A stretch of DNA of 62,953 nucleotides. Origin: RACS-047 sp031553855. GTDB taxonomy: Bacteria > Bacillota > Clostridia > Christensenellales > Pumilibacteraceae. The stretch covers positions 1 through 62,953 of the forward strand of contig JAVBKW010000015.1 of the NCBI GenBank assembly GCA_031553855.1, in the 5' to 3' direction. Made by a program: the position numbers and the translations under genes. How positions within the stretch are numbered: position 1 is the stretch's first letter; every line of letters begins with the position of its first letter. Below, in pieces: positions 17,257 through 26,213 of the stretch. The notes beneath the pieces were generated by a model. That model saw only the letters and a program-made list of their open reading frames with translations, did no database searches and had not been told where the DNA came from.

Positions 17257-18324
17257 TCAAAAGCATTTAACATAATGCAGGCATTCAATGGTTTTATTAG
17301 TCCCTATATTGCGGTTTTTTTCTAAATCGGCTTGAAAACGCTTATATTCTTTTTTGTGTATGCCGTACTCTCCGCGAACGGATAAAATCTCTTTTAGATC
17401 CTGTTCGCTAAGCAACCCCTCGTTATTATAGCTTACAAAAACATACTTTGCCTTAATGTTTTTTATTAAATCCGCAAACTCTTTTTTCACCTGCTGCCTT
17501 GAACAATATTTGGAAGCTTTTGTGTTTTCAATACGCAAACCGGTTTTACCTTTAATCAAGGGCTCATCATTTAAAGCTATCGTTTCTAAAATATGATAGT
17601 TAGAGGAATATTGTCTGTGATTATAAGGCGGATCAATATACACAATATCCGCTTCAATTTCATTAACAAGATCATTTGCGTTTTTATTAAAAACCCTGTG
17701 GCTTTTTTTGTTTAAATAAAGAGGCGCGGGTTTTAATACAAATTCATTTTGAGCCGACCTTTTTATTTTTTTAAGAAAAGCTCCGTATACGGACGCCGTA
17801 TTGGCGACCTTATCTACACATTCAAGAAGCGAAGCGACTAAAAACCAATATTCGTTTTCGTTAATCAAATCTGCTCTTTTCCATTCATCGATTTTGGCGC
17901 GGATGGTGTCGCACTTTTTCGCGTTAACGTCTGCAAAATACTGCCTTTCGAACTCTTGTCCTTTTGTGCCGCCGGCAGAATAGTTATTGTAGATAAAACC
18001 CTCGGTCAAAGGGAGACAATTTAACGCGTCGCAAACGATTTGACTTCTTTTCTCTATATCGGAAGTTCTTAATTGAGATATTTCATTAAGTAAGCCTTCA
18101 AAGCTCAAAGGAGTATGATTTTCAATCTGATGTTTGTTTATGGCGTAGCTATAGCCTTGGATATCGTTTGATATTATACTAAATCCTTTTTGCTTGAATC
18201 TTAATCCGACCACGCCTGTTCCGGCAAAAAGGTCGCAAAAAACACCGTCAGTCATTTTTGTGACGCTGCTTATCGCGTTATCTAAAAATTCTAATAACGA
18301 GTGTTTGCTCCCAATATAATTCAT
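17257..18324 (-). CDS. N6-adenine DNA methyltransferase (D12/Dam class)
   Basis: 355 residues. It transfers a methyl group from S-adenosylmethionine to adenine in the recognition site. MNYIGSKHSLLEFL is the canonical Dam-type N-terminus; DLFAGTGVVGLRF (SAM loop) lies near residue 33 and the catalytic IDPPYNHRQY near residue 234. The ATG at 18324 has GAGGAAAAG just upstream and starts 2 bases after the stop of the nuclease gene; a longer frame to 18348 overlaps that gene and lacks the family start. As third gene of the operon it likely protects one strand of an asymmetric site. Confidence 0.9.
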   Translation of the reverse strand: MNYIGSKHSLLEFLDNAISSVTKMTDGVFCDLFAGTGVVGLRFKQKGFSIISNDIQGYSYAINKHQIENHTPLSFEGLLNEISQLRTSDIEKRSQIVCDALNCLPLTEGFIYNNYSAGGTKGQEFERQYFADVNAKKCDTIRAKIDEWKRADLINENEYWFLVASLLECVDKVANTASVYGAFLKKIKRSAQNEFVLKPAPLYLNKKSHRVFNKNANDLVNEIEADIVYIDPPYNHRQYSSNYHILETIALNDEPLIKGKTGLRIENTKASKYCSRQQVKKEFADLIKNIKAKYVFVSYNNEGLLSEQDLKEILSVRGEYGIHKKEYKRFQADLEKNRNIGTNKTIECLHYVKCF

Positions 18325-18325
18325 T

Positions 18326-19003
18326 TTACTTTTCCTCGTCGTTTCCATAAAGCTTTTGCATAATATCGCCGCTTACTTCTCTTACGATCCGCTTTACGCT
18401 CTCTTTTCTGTACTCAACCGGGTCATATTGATAGCAGCCCTTGCAGCCGGTTTCTTCTGTCCATTCTTCGTCTCCTTCGTAAAAAGGATACGGGTTGCCC
18501 TTTAAATTTTTTGCGTTCCATCTTTTATTTGTAATCCTGCATTGCTTGCATATCTGCCGTTTTATATCGTTTGCAGCTTTGCACAGCGGCTGAAAATCGT
18601 CTATTGTTTGCGTTTCTGCGTTAGAAACTGATTCATTATTTTTCCGGCCGTCTTTATGGTCGATTTCTATTTGAGTGTTTGCGGAATTTCCGTTAACACC
18701 CAGCATTACGCAATTTTTGTTTTTATAGTAAGCTTTAATATCCGCGCGGATATACTGATCAAAAGCAGCCTCGGTTTTGAATCCGTTAAGTCTGACTCTG
18801 TCAACACGGTTTCCTTTTGTTAAGCTTTTATCAAATTCTATATTATACTTTTTTGCCAGCTGTCCGTCACGCCTTGCCCAATCGGCTCCGTTCCCAAAAA
18901 CAAGGGGCGAATACTCGCCGACAAATTCAGTAACGCAAACCCAGCGGCTAAAACCGTCCGCATCGGGATGAGCAAGCTTGATAAATAAATCGTTTTTTGT
19001 CAT
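18326..19003 (-). CDS. HNH restriction endonuclease of the R-M system
   Basis: 225 residues. The catalytic core is IEIDHKDGRKNN near residue 115, followed by DDFQPLCKAANDIKRQICKQC, the beta-beta-alpha HNH layout with the second half ending in CxxC; a further CKGC pair occurs near residue 200, so structural zinc is likely. The N-terminal part (FSRWVCVTEFVG ... ARRDG) should hold the target recognition. HNH nucleases placed between two methylases are known for Type IIS systems of the MboII/HphI kind. Its ATG overlaps the upstream methylase stop by 4 bases (ATGA), so translation is coupled. The recognised sequence cannot be predicted. Confidence 0.85.
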   Translation of the reverse strand: MTKNDLFIKLAHPDADGFSRWVCVTEFVGEYSPLVFGNGADWARRDGQLAKKYNIEFDKSLTKGNRVDRVRLNGFKTEAAFDQYIRADIKAYYKNKNCVMLGVNGNSANTQIEIDHKDGRKNNESVSNAETQTIDDFQPLCKAANDIKRQICKQCRITNKRWNAKNLKGNPYPFYEGDEEWTEETGCKGCYQYDPVEYRKESVKRIVREVSGDIMQKLYGNDEEK

Positions 19004-19764
19004 TTGTGTTTTTCCTTTTTAAAAACAAAAATATATTCGTGCTTAAATATGTAGTAATCGCTGGATAATGCCCTGAATCTCCATATCGCTTCCTTATTTT
19101 GCTTGGCGCGGTTGCCGTCCATATTCTTTATTATAACACTTTTAAGCCTTAATCCGCAACTCTTTGCGTCTTCCATCAAATAAAAGCCGAGCGGTATCCA
19201 TTCACCGTTTGAATACTTATCGCCGATGACGATTGCCAAATATCTGTCGTCTTCTAGAACTTCCAAACTATTTTTTAACACCAGTTTGAACCGCTCTCTA
19301 AAGTCCTCAAGCTTTGAAATATTAGATAAATCTTCTTCTATTCCGCTGAATTTTATAATATCAGAATACGGCGGATGCAAAATAACAAATTGTACTTTTT
19401 CTTTTATAGATGCAAAGCTTGAAGGCTTGGCAGAATCCCCGCAGATTATGTTTTCCTGGTTTTTGTCTATTTTATTTCTGACATATTCTACAAGCTCACG
19501 CTGAATATCGATGCCATAAAATTTTCTGTTTAAGCTTTCAGCTTCAAAAATACTTGTGCCGCTTCCCATAAAAGGGTCAAGTACAGTTTCGCCTTTTTTA
19601 GTATAACGCTTAAACAATTGCCTAGGAATTTGCGGAACAAAATTGCCGTGATAAAAGCCGTCGTGTTTGCCGGAGTTATCGCGGCTGTTTATTATCCACA
19701 GACTATCTGTTTCTACATCCGAATCTTTCCAATTATTCAGATCAATGTCATTAAACCTTGGCAT
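19000..19764 (-). CDS. DNA methyltransferase, beta-class (N4-cytosine or N6-adenine)
   Basis: 254 residues. In this class the catalytic motif precedes the SAM motif or is set apart from it; here VLDPFMGSGTSIFEAE (SAM binding) lies near residue 61 and the catalytic tetrapeptide appears as HPPY in FVILHPPYSDII near residue 131, with His in the place where Asp, Asn or Ser is usual. It is the first gene of the operon, ahead of the nuclease and the Dam-like methylase. Two methylases of different classes beside one nuclease imply an asymmetric recognition sequence with one enzyme per strand. The gene is visibly AT-richer than its neighbours outside the island. Confidence 0.85.
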   Translation of the reverse strand: MPRFNDIDLNNWKDSDVETDSLWIINSRDNSGKHDGFYHGNFVPQIPRQLFKRYTKKGETVLDPFMGSGTSIFEAESLNRKFYGIDIQRELVEYVRNKIDKNQENIICGDSAKPSSFASIKEKVQFVILHPPYSDIIKFSGIEEDLSNISKLEDFRERFKLVLKNSLEVLEDDRYLAIVIGDKYSNGEWIPLGFYLMEDAKSCGLRLKSVIIKNMDGNRAKQNKEAIWRFRALSSDYYIFKHEYIFVFKKEKHK

Positions 19765-19871
19765 AATCAGTTTTGTTCCTTTCTTTTATACATAAATATT
19801 TATACTTCAGTTATTTTAGCATAAAAAAGCAAAAAGGTCAAAAGCTAAATTTAGGAATGTAAAGGCGAAAG

Positions 19872-19889
19872 CATTTTGCGTAACAATTT
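19872..19889 (+). repeat. 18-bp direct repeat, right flank of R-M island
   Basis: This is an exact copy of 17212-17229 (CATTTTGCGTAACAATTT). It lies 108 bases upstream of the first methylase start. The remaining 19765-20058 gap holds promoters that I cannot place exactly and a TAACAAGACTGTGATTAAG motif near 19950 that recurs near 62402. Confidence 0.85.
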
Positions 19890-20058
19890 TATAAAAACAC
19901 TCCTAAACGATTTAACCTTTTTGATTATTTGTGATATAATCGAAAAGGTTAACAAGACTGTGATTAAGTCTTGCTTTAGGAACGCTGAATTTATAAAGCT
20001 GTTCACTTAAAATAAATCAAACAATAAATCAAATCATTTAATCAAACGGAGAAATATT

Positions 20059-21324
20059 TTGGAATTTAAAGACTTAGAGCTTAATCAACGCATACTCGAC
20101 GCAGTTAAGGAAGAGGGGTACGTTACGCCCTCGCCTATCCAGCAGCAGGCGATCCCGCCCGCGCTACTTGGGCGCGACATTTTAGGCTGCGCCCAAACCG
20201 GAACGGGCAAGACAGCCGCGTTTGCGATACCAATCATTCAAAAGCTTATAACGGCCGAGTCGTCGTTCGTTTCAAGGGAAAACCCCGGAAAGGTGCGCCC
20301 GCTGCGCTCGCTTATCCTTACGCCCACGCGCGAATTGGCTCTGCAAATATACGATTCGTTCAAAAGCTACGGCAGGTTCACCCCGCTTAAATACGGCGTG
20401 GTTATGGGAGGGGTCAGCCAATACGGGCAGGTCAAGGAGCTTCAGGGCGGCCTTGATATCCTGATAGCGACGCCCGGGCGCCTTTTAGACCTTTTATATC
20501 AGGGCTATATCGAAATCAGCTCTATCGAGGTTTTCGTGCTTGACGAGGCCGACCGTATGCTGGATATGGGCTTTATCGACGACGTTAAAAAGGTTATAGA
20601 GTTCCTTCCCGCAAAGCGTCAGACAATGTTTTTTACAGCTACGATGCCGCCGGAAGTGCGTAAACTGACGGAAAAGCTTTTAGACAACGCCGTAAATATC
20701 GCCGTCGCGCCGGTTTCCTCGACGGTAGACCTTACTACCCAGTCCGTATACATGACTAATAAGGACCTTAAACAGGACCTTTTAGTGTGGTATTTAAAAT
20801 CCTTGAGCGGCAAGCCCCAAACTCTCGTCTTTACCCGCACCAAATACGGCGCGGACAAGCTTTCCACAAAGCTGAATAAAGCGGGCATCCGCGCGCTTGC
20901 CCTGCACGGCGATAAATCGCAGTCGTCGCGCCAAAACTCGCTGCAAAGCTTTAAAAACGGTTCGCTGCGCGTGCTTGTTGCCACCGACATAGCAGCAAGA
21001 GGCATCGACGTTGACTCGCTGCCCCTTGTTATCAATTACGAGCTTCCGAACGTTCCGGAAACCTACGTCCACCGTATTGGCCGCACGGGGCGCGCCGGAA
21101 AGGAGGGCGCCGCCGTTTCGTTCTGCGACTGCGAGGAGCGCAAATACCTTAAGGATATTGAAAAGCTCATCAATAAAACCGTAACGGTAGTAGAAAATCA
21201 CCCCTATCCTATGACCGTTTTCGACGCGCCCAAAAAAGAAAGGCAGCAAAACCGCCCCCGCAGAAGATTTAATAATAATCAGGGGCAGAACCAAAAAAAT
21301 AATAACAACGCGCCTAAGCAGTAA
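20059..21324 (+). CDS. DEAD-box RNA helicase, RhlE-like
   Basis: 421 residues. It unwinds structured RNA with ATP in ribosome assembly or RNA decay. Motifs in order: Q motif YVTPSPIQQQAIPP, Walker A AQTGTGKT, PTRELALQ, GG, TPGRLLD, VLDEADRMLDMGF, SAT-type FTATMP, and C-terminal VATDIAARGIDVDSLPLVINYELP and HRIGRTGRAGKEGAA. The tail after residue 385 is basic and rich in Arg, Gln and Asn (RQQNRPRRRFNNNQ), a common RNA-binding end. The start codon is TTG, with CGGAGAAA eight bases upstream; no ATG in the vicinity fits the conserved N-terminus. A perfect terminator follows. Confidence 0.94.
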   Translation: MEFKDLELNQRILDAVKEEGYVTPSPIQQQAIPPALLGRDILGCAQTGTGKTAAFAIPIIQKLITAESSFVSRENPGKVRPLRSLILTPTRELALQIYDSFKSYGRFTPLKYGVVMGGVSQYGQVKELQGGLDILIATPGRLLDLLYQGYIEISSIEVFVLDEADRMLDMGFIDDVKKVIEFLPAKRQTMFFTATMPPEVRKLTEKLLDNAVNIAVAPVSSTVDLTTQSVYMTNKDLKQDLLVWYLKSLSGKPQTLVFTRTKYGADKLSTKLNKAGIRALALHGDKSQSSRQNSLQSFKNGSLRVLVATDIAARGIDVDSLPLVINYELPNVPETYVHRIGRTGRAGKEGAAVSFCDCEERKYLKDIEKLINKTVTVVENHPYPMTVFDAPKKERQQNRPRRRFNNNQGQNQKNNNNAPKQ

Positions 21325-21363
21325 TATTATTAGTTTAGTTTAGACTATTGCGTTTATGGTGTA

Positions 21364-21393
21364 CGGGCAAAGAGCGGTAACGCTCTTTGCCCG
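21364..21393. terminator. Shared terminator between convergent genes
   Basis: CGGGCAAAGAGCG and CGCTCTTTGCCCG form a perfect 13-bp stem with a GTAA loop. It sits between the helicase and the glutaredoxin-like gene, which converge here. Confidence 0.85.
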
Positions 21394-21406
21394 CATTAAT
21401 TTTATA

Positions 21407-21664
21407 CTATAAAGCCGCGTTAAAGACCTTTTTGATGTCGGCGGCGGCGGCCGCGCCCTCGTGAATTTTTTTGCCGTCCACATAATAGGTGGGCACATAG
21501 TAATAGTTGAACTTGTCGGCAAATTCGGGGTTTAGCACCTCGTCCACGCGCCGTATGACGATATCCTTATATTTGGGATCGCTTAAAATCAATTCCTGCT
21601 CGATCTCGACCGCCTTGCGGCAATAAGGGCAATTCTCCATATAAAACATAAGCACTTCTTTCAT
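21407..21664 (-). CDS. Glutaredoxin/thioredoxin-like small protein
   Basis: 85 residues, about glutaredoxin size. The redox motif CPYC lies at residues 12-15 after the strand KEVLMFYMEN, and VPTYYVDGKKI carries the cis-proline typical of the thioredoxin fold. It could reduce disulfides or glutathione-type mixed disulfides in the cytoplasm. No reductase partner is adjacent, so the electron donor is unknown. Confidence 0.88.
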   Translation of the reverse strand: MKEVLMFYMENCPYCRKAVEIEQELILSDPKYKDIVIRRVDEVLNPEFADKFNYYYVPTYYVDGKKIHEGAAAAADIKKVFNAAL

Positions 21665-21788
21665 TTTCTTCCCCCTGTATTTAATTTTTTTGTTTTTTGT
21701 TGTTTAACAAGACTTTTTAATAATTTCGGCCATATTTGGCTGTAAATCACGCCTAAAAACGTCTTTACTTTTTTTTATTTTTTGTTAT

Positions 21789-22487
21789 TTAACTATAAAC
21801 TATTTGCGCGCCGAAACCATCGCCTGTCTCAAAGGCTGCGGTTTCGGTTATTTTTTTGCCGTCTTCAATAAGAGCGATTTCTGCGTGGCAGAGCGCGATG
21901 CCGATATCTATTTTGCTCATTTTCCTTTTAAGTATGGGTTTCCACGCGCCGCGCCCGAAATAATTCAGCGTTACCTTATTATCCTCAAAAGCCAGCGTCC
22001 ACGGCTGGGAATTCGTCGCCGACGGAGCAACGCGCACCGCCCTGCTCACAGTATTGCCGTTTCCGCCGATTTCGTCCATATCAAGCCTGCTAAAATCACT
22101 TTCGCCGCCGCGCATAGGCGTCTGCGTTTTCCCGAAAGCAAGCATAATAGCAAAATTTTCTTTATTTTCCTTATCCAAAGGCTTAGGCATACCCAGCCAG
22201 ACCGACCCGTAATTGGCCGACTGCAAAAACAAATCGAGCTTTTGCAGCACGTAACCGACGTTTATATATTGCTTTGTATCCTTTTCGCAAAAGGCCAGCA
22301 CCGCGTGCGGAGCGCGGTTGTAGGAAATTTTATCCTTACCAACTATCGCAAATTCCGCCTTGCAGCCTTTAAGCTGAACGGCGGAGTCCAAAAACTTGCG
22401 TATTTCCTCCAGCTCCTCTTTACTCAACGGCTCCATATCATAGCTGCGAACAGAACGGCGTTTGAAAATCGTTTCAAAAAGCGTCAT
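21789..22487 (-). CDS. Nitroreductase-family oxidoreductase
   Basis: 232 residues from the ATG at 22487, chosen because a GGGAG site sits 11 bases before it; a longer frame to 22523 overlaps the upstream gene. The signature FKRRSVRSYDMEPLSKEELE opens the protein as in FMN-dependent nitroreductases, and APSATNSQPWTLAFED is the second conserved block of the family. Such enzymes reduce nitro groups, quinones or flavins, and the natural substrate is unknown. The stop of the DUF1801 gene lies 16 bases upstream, so both are likely on one transcript. Confidence 0.85.
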   Translation of the reverse strand: MTLFETIFKRRSVRSYDMEPLSKEELEEIRKFLDSAVQLKGCKAEFAIVGKDKISYNRAPHAVLAFCEKDTKQYINVGYVLQKLDLFLQSANYGSVWLGMPKPLDKENKENFAIMLAFGKTQTPMRGGESDFSRLDMDEIGGNGNTVSRAVRVAPSATNSQPWTLAFEDNKVTLNYFGRGAWKPILKRKMSKIDIGIALCHAEIALIEDGKKITETAAFETGDGFGAQIVYS

Positions 22488-22503
22488 AATTTTCCGGTCT
22501 CCC

Positions 22504-22845
22504 TTACTTAGTATTTCTCTCAACGCAAAACTTAACTATCTCAGTTATAAGGCTTTCGGGCAGCTCGTCCTTATACGGAAACTGCACCGCGCCTTTAGTC
22601 GTGTGGTAGGAAGTAAGTTTATCTTTAAAATACTCGAGCGGCTCGGATCCCGGATAAAAGCCGAGATGGCTTTTGTGCGAGGCAAAATGCACGAGATTGC
22701 CTTTAAGGTAGAAAGTCGGCATTTGCCAGCTCAGTTTTTCGGTCGCTTCCGGCGCGGCAGCCTTGATGATCTCGCGAATGCGGTACAGCTTGGCCCTTTT
22801 TTCCTGCTCACAGCTTTCAATGTAGCTGTCGATCACGTTTTCCAT
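22504..22845 (-). CDS. DUF1801-family protein (YdhG-like)
   Basis: 113 residues. The core EKLSWQMPTFYLKGNLVHFASHKSHLGFYPG is the recognisable centre of DUF1801, a small fold related to the frataxin/Fe-S handling proteins with no settled function. The family motif TTKGAVQFPYKDELP follows. It is transcribed ahead of the nitroreductase gene. Confidence 0.85.
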   Translation of the reverse strand: MENVIDSYIESCEQEKRAKLYRIREIIKAAAPEATEKLSWQMPTFYLKGNLVHFASHKSHLGFYPGSEPLEYFKDKLTSYHTTKGAVQFPYKDELPESLITEIVKFCVERNTK

Positions 22846-22962
22846 TTGTTTTTTACTCCTTTTGACTGCTGTCGGCTTTTTGCCGACGCATAATTTATTA
22901 GCAAAGAAACGCTGAATATTTCCGGCTACATATTATACAGTATATTTGTGCAAATTAATTGT

Positions 22963-24054
22963 ATGAAAAAGTTTTTTTATGCGGTATTTATAATATTTTT
23001 ATCGTTTTGCTTATTATTTGCCTGCTCCCCGCCCGCAAATCCCGATAACGGAGGCGACGCCATTTTCGACGGCGGCTCGGACAACGGAAACGCGCAGGAT
23101 GGCCAAAACGGGAAAGAGGACGAAAACGGTGAAAACGACGGGGATGATGACGATGATAACGATGATGATCCCTCTCAAAAGACCGCGGTTTTGTCCGACG
23201 GCACGCCCTTAAGTTTGGCCAACAGCGTGGGAAACAGCGCGGCAAACCTTGCTAACGGAGGGAAAATGGCGTTTCAGGGCGAGGCGGTATACTTTGCAAA
23301 CGCCTCCGATTCCGACACGCTTTATAAAACAATGAACGGCCAAACGGTTAAGCTTTGCGACATGCGCGCCGCTCAAGTGAACGTTGCGGGCGAGTATGTC
23401 TACTTCGTTGTGCCGCTTTTCCGCACTCTTTACCGCGTTGCCATAACCGGGGGAACGCCCGAAAAGGTCACAGAGCGCGATGCGGACAACCTTATTGTAG
23501 CGGACGGCCATATTTACTACTGCGCCGCCGCAGAGGGTTACACGCTGCGCAAGCTCGACTTTTTGGCCGGCACCGATACCGCCCTGCCCGTCAGCGGCGC
23601 GATGTACGTGCATTATTACGAGGGCAGGCTTTATTACCAGGTTTACAAAAATAACTCCTATAAGCTGATGAGGATAAACACGGACGGTACGGACGACGTT
23701 CAGATCGCGGATTTAAAACAAAACTGCTCGGCAATCGCGTTTTACAACGGGCGCATCTTCCACAAAGCCGTGGTGAAAGTGGACGGTGTAACCAAATACA
23801 GGCTCTATTCGATGAAAACCGACGGCACAGACGCGCAGCTTGTTACGGCAAACGAACCGTTCTTTCTCAATATTTCAGACGATAAGGTGTATTATTCCAA
23901 TACCGACGACGCCTATAAGCTCTACTGCGTAAAAACTGACGGCAGCGGCAATAAAAAAATACACGACTACGCCACCGAAAATATATACACAAACGGTTCA
24001 AACGTCTACACACGGGCGTTTATAAAAGAAAACGATTATGTTTTAGAGGGCTAA
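22963..24054 (+). CDS. DUF5050-like surface lipoprotein
   Basis: 363 residues from MKKFFYAVF; a GTG five codons upstream is possible, but no ribosome site supports either. The signal ends in LLFACS, so the Cys should be lipidated. Residues 30-75 are a low-complexity Asp/Asn/Gly linker. The remainder repeats a blade-like pattern about every 40 residues (VYFVVPLFRTLYRVAITGG, IYYCAAAEGYTLRKL, LYYQVYKNNSYKLMRINTDGTD, VYYSNTDDAYKLYCVKTDGS), which fits the DUF5050 beta-propeller of clostridial cell-surface proteins. Ligand unknown. A terminator follows within 50 bases. Confidence 0.8.
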   Translation: MKKFFYAVFIIFLSFCLLFACSPPANPDNGGDAIFDGGSDNGNAQDGQNGKEDENGENDGDDDDDNDDDPSQKTAVLSDGTPLSLANSVGNSAANLANGGKMAFQGEAVYFANASDSDTLYKTMNGQTVKLCDMRAAQVNVAGEYVYFVVPLFRTLYRVAITGGTPEKVTERDADNLIVADGHIYYCAAAEGYTLRKLDFLAGTDTALPVSGAMYVHYYEGRLYYQVYKNNSYKLMRINTDGTDDVQIADLKQNCSAIAFYNGRIFHKAVVKVDGVTKYRLYSMKTDGTDAQLVTANEPFFLNISDDKVYYSNTDDAYKLYCVKTDGSGNKKIHDYATENIYTNGSNVYTRAFIKENDYVLEG

Positions 24055-24073
24055 ACCGGCGCGTCGTCAGGCG

Positions 24074-24100
24074 GTAGGCGAAAATGCCTACATTTTTTTT
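24074..24100. terminator. Terminator after the DUF5050-like gene
   Basis: GTAGGC-GAAAAT-GCCTAC is followed by a run of eight T after CA. Its right arm overlaps the stop codon of the convergent GatB/YqeY gene. Confidence 0.75.
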
Positions 24101-24510
24101 AGAACGTCGCCCACCAGCTTCATATCGCATTTGCCTGCATATTGAGATTTAAAGAGCTTCATAATATTCGGCACCGATTTATCCTCTTGGGCCGCTATCA
24201 CGTTTTTGATTTCCTCCGCGCTCATCATGGCGGGGAGGAATTTTTCTATGAACGCCTTTTGCTTGAGAGCCTCCTCGCTGCCTTTGGGATTACCCGCCTT
24301 AAGGTAGTTTTCCGATTCCTCGGCAAGCTCTTTAGACGTTTTTTGTATTATCGCCGTCATATCCGCGTCGTCGGCGGTTTTGCCCGCCGCCTTCTTTTCG
24401 ATAGAGAGCAGCATATACTTATTCTTAATTATCCCGATAATATTCTTGCTCACCATATCCCTGGCCTTCATCGCCTCGATATTAGCCTTATTAAACTCGT
24501 CTATCAGCAT
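24088..24510 (-). CDS. yqeY: GatB/YqeY-domain protein
   Basis: 140 residues, the typical YqeY length. The family shares the tRNA-binding tail domain of the GatB amidotransferase subunit and is thought to touch tRNA metabolism. The start LIDEFNKANIEAMKARD, the Lys-rich helix KNIIGIIKNKYMLL and the end IMKLFKSQYAGKCDMKLVGDVLKKM all follow the family pattern. It has an AAAGGAG site and converges with the preceding lipoprotein gene. Confidence 0.88.
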   Translation of the reverse strand: MLIDEFNKANIEAMKARDMVSKNIIGIIKNKYMLLSIEKKAAGKTADDADMTAIIQKTSKELAEESENYLKAGNPKGSEEALKQKAFIEKFLPAMMSAEEIKNVIAAQEDKSVPNIMKLFKSQYAGKCDMKLVGDVLKKM

Positions 24511-24638
24511 AAACTTTCAACTCCTTTTGTCTAAAATTAATTTTAAAAACCTTTTAAGGAAACGCTGAATAAATATTTTGAACAATTTCCCTGATTTTTT
24601 TGCTTTAAAAATTGGCTTCTCCGGTGCCGCTTTTAGTC

Positions 24639-26126
24639 TTAACGTACTTTGTCGTAATATCCGGAAACACTAACCTTAAAGCTGATTGCACTGGTTTTAG
24701 GAACAAACTTAATTTCAATATAGCTATTTCCGTTATTAATTGTTCCCATTTCACTGCCCTCGGCTGTGAACGGAGTTGTTGTTCCGTAATTAGTAGCATC
24801 ACCAGTATATTTAGCCAAAGTAGAAGAGGATGTTGCATTTGCAGCTAAGTTAAACAAATATTTTGTGCCTGTGTTATTAATTGTAACTGCGCCTTCTTCG
24901 GGAGTAATCAACTTGTTGTTAATAACAGTGCCGGTCCCGTTTTTAACTGTAAAATAAATGTCGTAAGCACCGCTAGCTCCAAACTCTGTTCCAAATTGCA
25001 ATTGCAGCTTAGTTATCGGCGCATTTGCTTTTGGCTTTAAAACAATTGTTTCATAGTTATTGTAAGTTAAAGCAAGGTCGGCTAAGCTTAAATTACTTAC
25101 AGCGGTTTTAGAAGCATATGGATATGCTTTATTAGTTGTACCATCAAAAGTGTGGTTAATTGCCATTTCAACAATTGCAGGAACTAATAGTTCGTAGTTT
25201 TTAAACATACGTTGATCATCAGTTATAGGTATCGAAATGGGATTTATTTGAGTAACCCCTGGTTTCCTGCCCTGATCTCTTGTTGTGTTTGCATTGCCAA
25301 TAATTTTTGTTTTAACCATGTTTATAATGTTTTGTTTGTCGGTTGCACTAAAGCCTAGGTGGCCAATTTTTTCTAGTGCAGCTTCATATGTTTGGCTTGT
25401 TGTGCCTGCCAACACATTTGCAACTTCAGTTTTAACAGTGTTTAAATGAACGCTTAAATAAGTATTTAGGTAGTCATTCTCAACATTGTTTGTGTTTAAA
25501 AGCCATTTCTCTGCTGTGTTCAATGTATCGCTAAATCCTGAGTTATAATTAAATCCACCCTCAATTGTTCTGCGTTGCTTAAAAATTGTATTTGTATGTG
25601 CGCCGCCACCCATGTAAACGGCATAACATCCAACGCAATCTATATTAAATGTTTCTACGTTGTGGCAATACCCCCCAGTAGAGTGATTATATCTATATGT
25701 GGAATTAACTGCACCAAGTGAATCAATTAAAATACTAGAAAGATTAATGTTTAAACCATTAAAATTTGATATGGAATAATTTGAATTATCAAGTTCTCCA
25801 TAAGTTTTAACCAATCTAACCAAAATGTCTTGAGTAAATGCTTCTATTTGCCTATTTAGTAGCTCGTTAAATGTTTTTGTTTGGTTGTTTTCGTTTTTTA
25901 GTGCTGCCGTGTATGTTGTTTTTGCCCCGTCAAAATAGTTTGTTGCCGCCTCTAATTTCGGCTCAACAACTATCGGAGTTTCATCGTCGTCATCGTCATC
26001 ATCAGGGCCGGGAGTGATCTGGCCTCCGCCGTCCCCTCCCGGATCTTTAGGCGAACACGCTGCACAGGTAAAAACGGAAAAGCATATTACTAACGCAAGT
26101 ACCATTAATAAAAACTTGTTTTTCAT
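24639..26126 (-). CDS. Orphan lipoprotein of unknown function
   Basis: 495 residues. The signal MKNKFLLMVLALVICF ends in CAACS, a usable lipobox, and is followed by a Pro/Asp/Gly linker with seven consecutive Asp. The mature part begins with helical, Asn-rich sequence (residues 60-300) holding a Cys/His patch (YCHNVETFNIDCVGC near residue 150). It ends with two beta-rich blocks (LQLQFGTEFGASGAYDIYF and YIEIKFVPKTSAISFKVSVSGYYDKVR) that look like jelly-roll adhesion modules. Codon use is AT-richer than the neighbours. I do not recognise a family. Confidence 0.75.
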   Translation of the reverse strand: MKNKFLLMVLALVICFSVFTCAACSPKDPGGDGGGQITPGPDDDDDDDETPIVVEPKLEAATNYFDGAKTTYTAALKNENNQTKTFNELLNRQIEAFTQDILVRLVKTYGELDNSNYSISNFNGLNINLSSILIDSLGAVNSTYRYNHSTGGYCHNVETFNIDCVGCYAVYMGGGAHTNTIFKQRRTIEGGFNYNSGFSDTLNTAEKWLLNTNNVENDYLNTYLSVHLNTVKTEVANVLAGTTSQTYEAALEKIGHLGFSATDKQNIINMVKTKIIGNANTTRDQGRKPGVTQINPISIPITDDQRMFKNYELLVPAIVEMAINHTFDGTTNKAYPYASKTAVSNLSLADLALTYNNYETIVLKPKANAPITKLQLQFGTEFGASGAYDIYFTVKNGTGTVINNKLITPEEGAVTINNTGTKYLFNLAANATSSSTLAKYTGDATNYGTTTPFTAEGSEMGTINNGNSYIEIKFVPKTSAISFKVSVSGYYDKVR

Positions 26127-26213
26127 ACTATATTTTCCCTTATAATGTTTTTTTACAATTATATTATACTATTATCTCTAATGAATGTAAATATTTTAGC
26201 CAAAAGTTTTTAT

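Noticed and set aside
21804..22511. Plus-strand frame of 235 codons
   Set aside because: Antisense of the nitroreductase gene, whose family motifs are clear.
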